In this document: positions 56,403 to 64,000 of the stretch, piece by piece | How the letters are laid out: each line of letters starts with the position of its first letter | How positions within the stretch are numbered: position 1 is the first letter of the stretch | Assembly (NCBI GenBank): GCA_950097015.1 | Contig: CATNEN010000007.1 | Span: forward strand, 1,736,001 to 1,800,000 | Source: Macrostomum hystrix | Taxonomy: Eukaryota; Platyhelminthes; Macrostomidae | Reading direction: 5' to 3' | Length of the DNA stretch: 64,000 nt | Program-made: the position numbers and the translations under genes | The notes under the pieces: generated by a model | What the model was told of the DNA's origin: nothing | Databases searched by the model: none | What the model saw: only the letters and a program-made list of their open reading frames with translations

Positions 56403-57252
56403 AATCAATTATCAATTCAGTTGAAATTTATGACAGAAAGACAAGAAAACAAAAATGCAATACACTAGTAAAAAACATAGGCACAAGGCTATAAACAGCA
56501 CAAAAATAAAAATGAAGCATGAAAACAATAAAAACCAAGAATCAAGGCAATTGTTAACTTACAAATATAAAAAAGTATGCAATTATATAATAATATATTT
56601 TAATTCAGTTAACATTTACAAAAAATAGAATTACATTGGGATTTGTCTTTAATCATATGGCCCAAGCAGTTGCTATCAAATTGGTTGCTACTGTCAATTT
56701 AGAGTTTGGACAAAATCTTGTGTTGTTCAAATCTCAGTAAGATGTCAACCATTTTCTTATTAATTTGCAATCTCAAGTTCTTTTGAGAACTTGGGCATTT
56801 TGGTTATTGTTATTAATGCTTTCTAAAACAAAGGTAGAATAGTAAAATGTTTGAATAAGCAAAATTTTCATACAGTTTAAAACTTAAAATGTTTTGTAAT
56901 TTGTATACACAAAAATAACATGGATCTAGATAAATGAGTATAATCTATGTAAAATGTTAAAATCTTAATGCTAATTATTTTGTGAACAACACTGCCTCTG
57001 TGTATATAAATATATATTTTTAAATAGTTTTTGCTATAATGGAACATTTAGCTCCTACCTATAGTGCAATGATAGTAATGTTACCAGCCTGTCAAAATTA
57101 AATTTATGTTCACACATTATTTTTTGCGCCTGTATAGATTGTATAATGTTTATATGCTTTTTTACAATTATCTGGTCTAGCACATCACTGTACCTATTTG
57201 AACCGATAAAAAGTGAAGCAAAGCATTTGTTTGACCCTCAGTCGCAGGCAGC

Positions 57253-57858
57253 ATGGCAGCTGGCAGTCAGCTGTCAAATCTGCCACTGGGTAGCTCCATA
57301 GCACAATCTGGAACATCATCAAGTGTGACAGCTGCTCCGCCAACCACAACTACTTTGCTAATCATTGACGAATCGCAAACAAGGCGGCGCAGAACCTCAG
57401 GCGATCAAATTGATCAGCATCAGCAGCAGCAGCAGCCGCAGCAGCATCAGTTATTTCTACTTCGCGATCGCCTGTCATCCGGTTCTAGCGTTGTGCTAAT
57501 CAGCAAAGATGAGATTGGTTCAACAACGTCAACTAGGCGAAGACTGCGCGAGGCGGCCAAGAACGCCAAGGAGCGAGAGAGAGTCAAGGCCGAGCGGCGC
57601 GGCCTGCCGCTGAAACCAGTCGGCCGGCACCTGTTCTCGCCGCCTCCGCCGCAGCAGCAGCATCAGCAAAGGCTTGATGATGGCGGAGGTGGCGGTGGTT
57701 ATTATTCGACTAGGCAGCGGCATCACCAACGCGGGTCCAGCGGCGGCTCCGGGGAGACATTCGGCTTGCTGGCCTTGTCATCATTGTCAGCGTCTAGAAG
57801 CTCGTCAACTTCGCCGCCTCCCAGGCATCGGCTAGACAGATCAATGGGCTCGGCCTGA
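57253..57858 (+). CDS. Q/P/S-rich basic protein of unknown function
   Basis: 201 aa single-exon frame from ATG 57253. It has low-complexity Gln/His tracts, a central basic helix (RRRLREAAKNAKERERVKAE), a conserved-looking RGLPLKPVGRHLFSPPPP segment, a Gly/Tyr stretch and a Ser-rich tail. Two short hydrophobic strands (TTLLIIDES and SSVVLISKDE) precede similar spacing, hinting at an internal duplication. No membrane segment or catalytic motif. GC content and codon use resemble the other exons and contrast with the AT-rich flanks, which supports a real gene. A cgcag acceptor lies 5 nt 5' of the ATG. I do not recognise the family. Confidence 0.7.
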   Translation: MAAGSQLSNLPLGSSIAQSGTSSSVTAAPPTTTTLLIIDESQTRRRRTSGDQIDQHQQQQQPQQHQLFLLRDRLSSGSSVVLISKDEIGSTTSTRRRLREAAKNAKERERVKAERRGLPLKPVGRHLFSPPPPQQQHQQRLDDGGGGGGYYSTRQRHHQRGSSGGSGETFGLLALSSLSASRSSSTSPPPRHRLDRSMGSA

Positions 57859-58091
57859 ACCATCATTTTCAACAAACTTATTCTTAGAGCCACTTGTTCT
57901 ATGGTTAGTAATTATTTGCTTTGTTTACAGTTTTCCTATTGGATCTTACTATTTACAGAAATTTATGTTTTGCGTTATAGGAATACATTTGTAGCCTTTC
58001 TATTGCAATCCAATCCTTGATAAGGTATTTATTTTCATGATCTTTGCTAAGTTGATTAATATCATAAGCATTTAATGATGGATTTAAAAAG

Positions 58092-58432
58092 GTCTCTGTG
58101 GCAAAGCGGTTAACGCGTTTGCCTCCCGCACCAAGGTCCCTGAGCTCGATTCCGCGGCGAGGCCACATTTATTTGGGGCGCAGCCGCGGAGAGAAGGCTT
58201 GGGGGCTTATCGTGCAATCTACGCCCTTGAGGGCCACAACCTCCAAGGCACAGTGAAAGTGTACACTGCCTGACGATGAGAAAGTCAGGGCAGATGTACA
58301 CACCTGTGTGCGTGTGTGCTCAGGAGTCAGCGAAATGGGCAGAATTGCCTCCTCGCTGGCTGCGGGTCTAGTGTCACTAAATGATGTGGCAGTACGTACA
58401 GCCCTCCTGTAGTTATTGTTTTTACACTAAGG
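58092..58432 (+). mobile_element. SINE family A, complete copy
   Basis: The tRNA-like head has A-box-like 'tggcaaagcggttaacgcg' and B-box-like 'gagctcgattccgcgg'. The body has 'tttggggcgcagccgcgg', 'cctccaaggcacagtg', 'gtacactgcctgacgatgag', 'gggcagatgtacacacctgt', and ends 'agccctcctgtagttattg'. It is the reference for the copies at 1.5, 7.0 and 26.5 kb. 58433-59700 is AT-rich; nothing else seen. Confidence 0.88.
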
Positions 58433-59774
58433 TGTTAAATTCTAATTCTCAATAAGATATTTATTTCATCAGACCCTCCTACTCTCAAACATCCTAATTC
58501 CTTCATAAGGTACATATAGTTATTTTTCAAGGATCAGTTTCTGAAGTTAGCTTCAGGTTCGATCCAATGATTCGAGTATGTTTTGCTTTAATAAATAGCC
58601 TTTTTTATTTGTAATTCTTCAGTGTTAACCCAAAACTTCTGTCTTCAGTTAGTTTCTCTTGTTGGTTTTTTGCTTTGGTGCAAGTAGATTTTGTAGTAGC
58701 TGATCTTATTTTAATGAATATATCGATATTTTTTCTATAATGCGTAGAATTTTACCTCAAGCCATGGTGTTGTTACATTTTTTGACTAATTCTATGTGTA
58801 AATTAAAAATACACTTATCTATTGACCTGTCAATCGTTCGTCTTGATTTAAAATTCTACTATGTAGCAGACAAAATGTTCTATTTTTCTGTCGGGTTCAA
58901 GAAATTATTTTTTTTATAGCAATCTATTTTTTAATGTTAATTTAATTCAGAATTTTCATATTTTGCTCAACTTTGCTGTTTGAAAGGAATGTAACACAGA
59001 CATCGAATTAACACTGTGATGCAAGCACAATATCCTTTCTATTTGCCTGTCTTTTTTATCCCTTATGATGTGTAGAGAAGCTCTATATGCCTCAATAATT
59101 GTACAGCACAGCCATTTACGCAGATTATGTATCTTTTCTTTTGCACTTTGCAATTCCGTCCAAGCGCTAATTTCTTATTCTTACTACTCATAGTAGCTGA
59201 CCAAGATTTTCTTTCGATAAGTAGATGTAGATTGCTTGTTGATAATCTTGTGCAACCCAAATGCTGTCCGCTTACATCTTTATATTTATATTGCCGAAAG
59301 CCTTCTTTTCCTAAGCATACTATTTATATTTAGTCTCTTACAGAGTGTATATACCTTGCAGAATTAAATTAACTCTGCACAGAAATTAAATATTCTAATT
59401 TGCTAAATTTCTAAGCAAGCAATAAATACCTTTTTTTCTAAGGCCATTAAGTTTTTGAAACTATTTTTTTCGATCAATACTGTCAGCCTTTACAGCTAGC
59501 AAACTGTTCTCTACAGGAGTGCGTCTTCCGACTTTTCATTGTACTTTTTACTGATTAGCATTCACTAGGCTAGTTTAGTTGTCAGTCAAATTTATCTAGG
59601 GAATATGTCAATTGATCCAATGTCTAGAAGACAATGATATTGTTTCTGTGTTTAGAAATTACTCGCCAATCTTGACCACTGTGAATCCCTCAACTATTGA
59701 ACCACTAGCTTCTTTGAAAATGCGGTTCCTTTGATTTAATAGTTGTCTTATAAAAATTATTCCCACATTTATAC

Positions 59775-61995
59775 AAAAAATGGTATTCCACAGCTATTGG
59801 CTGCTTTGAAAACTGGATTCCCACAGCTATTGGCTGATTTGGAAATGGGATTCCCACAGCTATTGGCTGCTTTGGAAATGGGATTCCCACAGTTATTAGC
59901 TGCTCTGGAAATGGGATTCCCACAGCTATTGGCTGCTTTGAAAACTGGATTCCCACAGCTATTGGCTGCTTTGAAAACTGGATTCCCACAGCTATTGGCT
60001 GCTTTGGAAATGGGATTCCCACAGCTATTGGCTGCTTTGAAAACTGGATTCCCACAGTTATTGGCTGCTTTGGAAATGGAATTCCCACAGCTATTGGCTG
60101 CTTTGGAAATGGGATTCCCACAGCTATTGGCTGCTTTGGAAATGGGATTCCCACAGTTATTAGCTGCTCTGGAAATGGGATTCCCACAGCTATTGGCTGC
60201 TTTGGAAATGGGATTCCCACAGCTATTGGCTGCTTTGAAAACTGGATTCCCACAGCTATTGGCTGCTTTGGAAATGGGATTCCCACAGCTATTGGCTGCT
60301 TTGAAAACTGGATTCCCACAGTTATTGGCTGCTTTGGAAATGGAATTCCCACAGCTATTGGCTGCTTTGGAAATGGGATTCCCACAGCTATTGGCTGCTT
60401 TGAAAACTGGATTCCCACAGTTATTAGCTGCTCTGGAAATGGGATTCCCACAGCTATTGGCTGCTTTGAAAACTGGATTCCCACAGCTATTGGCTGCTTT
60501 GAAAACTGGATTCCCACAGCTATTGGCTGCTTTGGAAATGGGATTCCCACAGCTATTGGCTGCTTTGAAAACTGGATTCCCACAGTTATTGGCTGCTTTG
60601 GAAATGGAATTCCCACAGCTATTGGCTGCTTTGGAAATGGGATTCCCACAGCTATTGGCTGCTTTGGAAATGGGATTCCCACAGTTATTAGCTGCTCTGG
60701 AAATGGGATTCCCACAGCTATTGGCTGCTTTGGAAATGGGATTCCCACAGCTATTGGCTGCTTTGAAAACTGGATTCCCACAGCTATTGGCTGCTTTGGA
60801 AATGGGATTCCCACAGCTATTGGCTGCTTTGAAAACTGGATTCCCACAGTTATTGGCTGCTTTGGAAATGGAATTCCCACAGCTATTGGCTGCTTTGGAA
60901 ATGGGATTCCCACAGCTATTGGCTGCTTTGGAAATGGGATTCCCACAGTTATTAGCTGCTCTGGAAATGGGATTCCCACAGCTATTGGCTGCTTTGAAAA
61001 CTGGATTCCCACAGCTATTGGCTGCTTTGAAAACTGGATTCCCACAGCTATTGGCTGCTTTGGAAATGGGATTCCCACAGCTATTGGCTGCTTTGAAAAC
61101 TGGATTCCCACAGTTATTGGCTGCTTTGGAAATGGGATTCCCACAGCTATTGGCTGCTTTGGAAATGGGATTCCCACAGTTAATGGCTGCTCTGGAAATG
61201 GGATTCCCACAGCTATTGGCTGCTTTGGAAATGGGATTCCCACAGTTATTGGCTGCTCTGGAAATGGGATTCCCACAGCTATTAGCTGATTTGGAAATGG
61301 GATTCCCACAGCTATTGGCTGCTTTGGAAATGGGATTCCCACAGTTATTGGCTGCTCTGGAAATGGGATTCCCACAGCTATTAGCTGATTTGGAAATGTG
61401 ATTCCCACAGTTATTGGCTGCTCTGGAAATGGGATTCCCACAGCTATTGGCTGCTTTGAAAACTGGATTCCCACAGCTATTGGCTGCTTTGGAAATGGGA
61501 TTCCCACAGCTATTCGCTGCTTTGAAAACTGGATTCCCACAGTTATTGGCTGCTTTGGAAATGGGATTCCCACAGCTATTGGCTGCTTTGGAAATGGGAT
61601 TCCCACAGTTAATGGCTGCTCTGGAAATGGGATTCCCACAGCTATTGGCTGCTTTGGAAATGGGATTCCCACAGTTATTGGCTGCTCTGGAAATGGGATT
61701 CCCACAGCTATTAGCTGATTTGGAAATGGGATTCCCACAGCTATTGGCTGCTTTGGAAATGGGATTCCCACAGCTATTGGCTGCTTTGGAAATGGGATTC
61801 CCACAGCTATTGGCTGCTTTGGAAATGGGATTCCCACAGTTATTAGCTGCTTTGGAAATGGGATTCCCACAGTTATTAGCTGCTTTGGAAATGGGATTCC
61901 CACAGTTATTAGCTGCTTTGGAAATGGGATTCCCACAGCTATTGGCTGCTTTTGAAATGGGATTCCCACAGTTATTAGCTGCTTTGGAAATGGGA
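59775..61995. repeat. 2.2-kb 33-bp minisatellite
   Basis: About 67 copies of a 33-bp unit with core 'ttcccacagctattggctgc'. Variants (aaaactgga for gaaatggga; ttattagctgctc) recur in the same order, giving superunits of several hundred bp. Both strands are open over more than 500 codons (MGFPQLLAALE or KQPIAVGIPFP per unit), but no unique coding sequence flanks them, so this is not annotated as a gene. 61996-62440 shows no feature. Confidence 0.93.
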
Positions 61996-62441
61996 TTTGG
62001 AATTGGAAATGGGATAAAATGGGTGTTTATTTTATTTGTGGGAGTTCTGAAAGAGTCTTAGTCGATCAGTCCTAGAATTAGACAGGTTATTTGATCAGAA
62101 AGTGACGCAAATGTTAATCTTTATTTGGCTTATTGATTAGCTCGTGTATAATAATTTCTGCCACTTTAAAAAACTATCAGCAGAGATGCATGAAGTCTAT
62201 AAGTGAACTGGCTTTTTCGTTATAATTAGAGTGTCGCCATAATGAAAGTTAAGATTTCCAGCAGAATTTATTTTGCTTTTAAACTTAGAAATCAGTAATA
62301 ATTAAATACTAATGGGGTTATAGTGTTAGAGCACTGAGGTTGTTATATAAGAGAAAATTGCTGTTTAAAACGTTTCTTAGCTTATCAGCAATTCAGCTAG
62401 AAACTGTCATTAAATAAGTGCAAAAGGCCATTGTGGTCTAA

Positions 62442-63556
62442 ATGAAAGTTTGCGCCCTCTCTCAGTTGAACCAGTTGTTTAAGGCTTCATGTACAGTGGC
62501 GGCTCCCGTTGCTAGCGTAAGTAAAGTAAGTATTTGTATACTCAGATATGGCGACCGGAAAGCTACTTAAAGTAGTCTGTTAGCTGAATTTGATTACGAG
62601 CTAATGAAAAAGCAAATTCGTTGTAAAGAATGGTTTGATTAGTCTAACATTTGCGGTGCCTAACTTATATCACCAAAATTACTGATTGATTTCGCTTATC
62701 TGATTGATCCGATAATTTCTGATAGCTCACCTGATTGAATATCCTATAACTTATTCCAGGAATTTTACTCTGTGCGTAGAGAGCACTTTAAAATCTGTAG
62801 ATCCAGTTGTGGTATTGTTTCATCTGGGATTTAAGTTAGAAGTCTTAATATGAAGGCTGCGTATTACTGCTCAGTCCATGGACTGGGGGGACGCCACACC
62901 CACCCTCAATTACCCCAGCTAATACTGGCACCCATTTGAACAGCCAGGTGAACTGAAAGAGTGTCTTGCTGAAGAACAAAAATTGTACTAGTGGAGTCCG
63001 GAATCGAACCCCCGATTTGCAAGTCGAGAGTCTGTCGAACTGACCACTAGGCTACAACCCCATTGTACTGCGAATACTAGTACTAGTACAATCTACCTAT
63101 CCACAGAAAACCCATTTAGGAATTGTGGATTTGAGCCAAAATATCCCATATCCCAAACTACTTGACTAATTGGCATCTTTCCAGGCTCGCCTGCCCTTCG
63201 CGCAGCTCGGCCGGTCAGCCGCGGTCCTGCTGCGTCAGAGGCGAGGCTTGGCCACCGCCGTCTCCGCCGCTGCCGACTCCCGCATCATGCCGACGTCATC
63301 CGGCTGGAGTCCCGGCACTTCAGCCGGTCTGGCCGATCTTCGCCGACGCTTCCTGCAAAGTCACGCCGGCCTGCCGCCCCTTCCTGTGCCATCACTGGAC
63401 GCCACTCTGGATAAGTACATGCGTGCCATCGCCCCCATCGCCACCGACGTCGAGTTGGCTGAAGCCGTCAGGCTAGTCAACGATTTCAAGCAGTCCGGCG
63501 TGGCTGACCAACTGCAGCGACTGCTGCTGAAGCACGCCGAGGGGAAGGACAACTGG
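62442..63556 (+). CDS. CRAT: Carnitine O-acetyltransferase, first two exons (partial)
   Basis: Exons 62442-62516 and 63185-63556, phase 0 throughout, give the first 149 residues; the gene continues beyond the window. Exon 1 encodes MKVCALSQLNQLFKASCTVA and ends at a strong gtaagt donor. Exon 2 adds LPFAQLGRSAAVLLRQRRGL, a basic, acid-free segment like a mitochondrial presequence. The choline/carnitine acyltransferase start follows: PPLPVPSLDATLDKYMRAI, then EAVRLVNDFKQSGVADQLQR and KDNW, as in CRAT. The enzyme moves acetyl groups between CoA and carnitine in mitochondria or peroxisomes. The catalytic His lies in exons not present here. CROT or CPT2 are alternatives; the RLPVPPLxxTLDxYL-like start favours CRAT. 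Confidence 0.85.
62866..63062 (-). mobile_element. SINE family B copy in CRAT intron 1
   Basis: On the minus strand: tRNA-like head with 'gtagcctagtggtcagttcg' and 'gggggttcgattccggactc', then the body and 'gtggcgtccccccagtcc' with the palindrome at 62872-62885. Confidence 0.82.
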
Positions 63557-63599
63557 GTAAGTGGACTATGCTACTGGATGACCCTCAGAGATCTTCAAG

Positions 63600-64000
63600 A
63601 TCCTCGATGATCCTATATGATCCAGATCCACTCGATCATCCCAAATCCCTTAAGATCATCCCAGATCCCCACGAGCATCTCAAATCCCTCAAGATCATCC
63701 CAGATCCCCACGAGCATCCCAAATCCCTCAAGATCATCCCAGATCCCCACGAGCATCCCAAATCCCCCATGATCATCCCAGATCCCCACGAGCATCCCAA
63801 ATCCCTCAAGATCATCCCAGATCCCCACGAGCATCCCAAATCCCTCAAGATCATCCCAAATCCCTCAAGATCATCCCAGATCCCCACGAGCATCCCAAAT
63901 CCCCCATGATCATCCCAGATCCCTCAAGATTCTCCCAGATCCCCCAAGATCATCCCAGATCCTCTAAGATTCTTACAGATCCTCCAACATCCTCCCAGAT
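63600..64000. repeat. 39-bp minisatellite in CRAT intron 2
   Basis: About nine copies of a 39-bp unit with core 'gatccccacgagcatcccaa', plus shorter 'atccctcaagatcatccc' units. It starts about 45 bp after the exon 2 donor and runs off the window. Confidence 0.9.

Noticed and set aside
58095-58170. A tRNA gene on the plus strand
   Set aside because: It is the head of SINE family A, shared with 6955-7030, and lacks a closing acceptor stem.
59705-61969. A 754-codon minus-strand and a 552-codon plus-strand frame
   Set aside because: Both arise from a 33-bp array; neither has a flanking unique domain or clear start context.

Overview
The window is animal nuclear DNA. It holds multi-exon genes with GT-AG introns, GC-rich exons in AT-rich surroundings, animal gene families (TRPM channel, cadherin, MNAT1, FKBP8), tRNA-derived SINEs and very many private minisatellites. 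The likeliest source is a free-living flatworm such as Macrostomum. That is an inference from the tandem-repeat load, the several universal-stress-protein genes (common in flatworms) and the splice acceptors lying just 5' of many start codons, as expected with spliced-leader trans-splicing. No species-diagnostic sequence was available.

Layout: mitochondrial ribosomal protein bS16m (417-821, +); CDK-activating-kinase subunit MAT1 (1887-3429, +, 2 exons); a 15-exon TRPM channel (4900-16046, -); a 3.3-kb heptamer satellite (16463-19735); an 8-exon coiled-coil protein with X-box-like motifs upstream (21215-27431, +); a 3-kb higher-order GGATTGAG-type array (28085-31050) followed by 16-mer arrays; a small single-pass cadherin (36831-41926, +, perhaps with a signal-peptide exon at 31814); a tail-anchored FKBP8 with a 30-copy in-frame minisatellite (44252-47112, -); two universal stress proteins (48354-49476 and 51440-51910, -); an AT-rich gene-poor stretch (51.9-57.2 kb) holding a terminal-inverted-repeat element; a Q/P-rich orphan (57253-57858, +); a 2.2-kb 33-bp array (59775-61995); and the first two exons of a carnitine O-acetyltransferase (62442 onward, +), which runs off the window.

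The genes do not form one pathway. The common theme is architectural. Almost every intron above about 200 bp holds either its own tandem array with a unit sequence not seen in other introns, or a SINE. In at least two introns the 3' splice site appears to be built from the terminal repeat unit itself. Most long open frames in the window (up to 1505 codons) are artefacts of stop-free arrays and were not annotated as genes. Exon boundaries below were set by hand from splice consensus, reading phase and family similarity recalled from knowledge; none was checked by a search or by transcripts.
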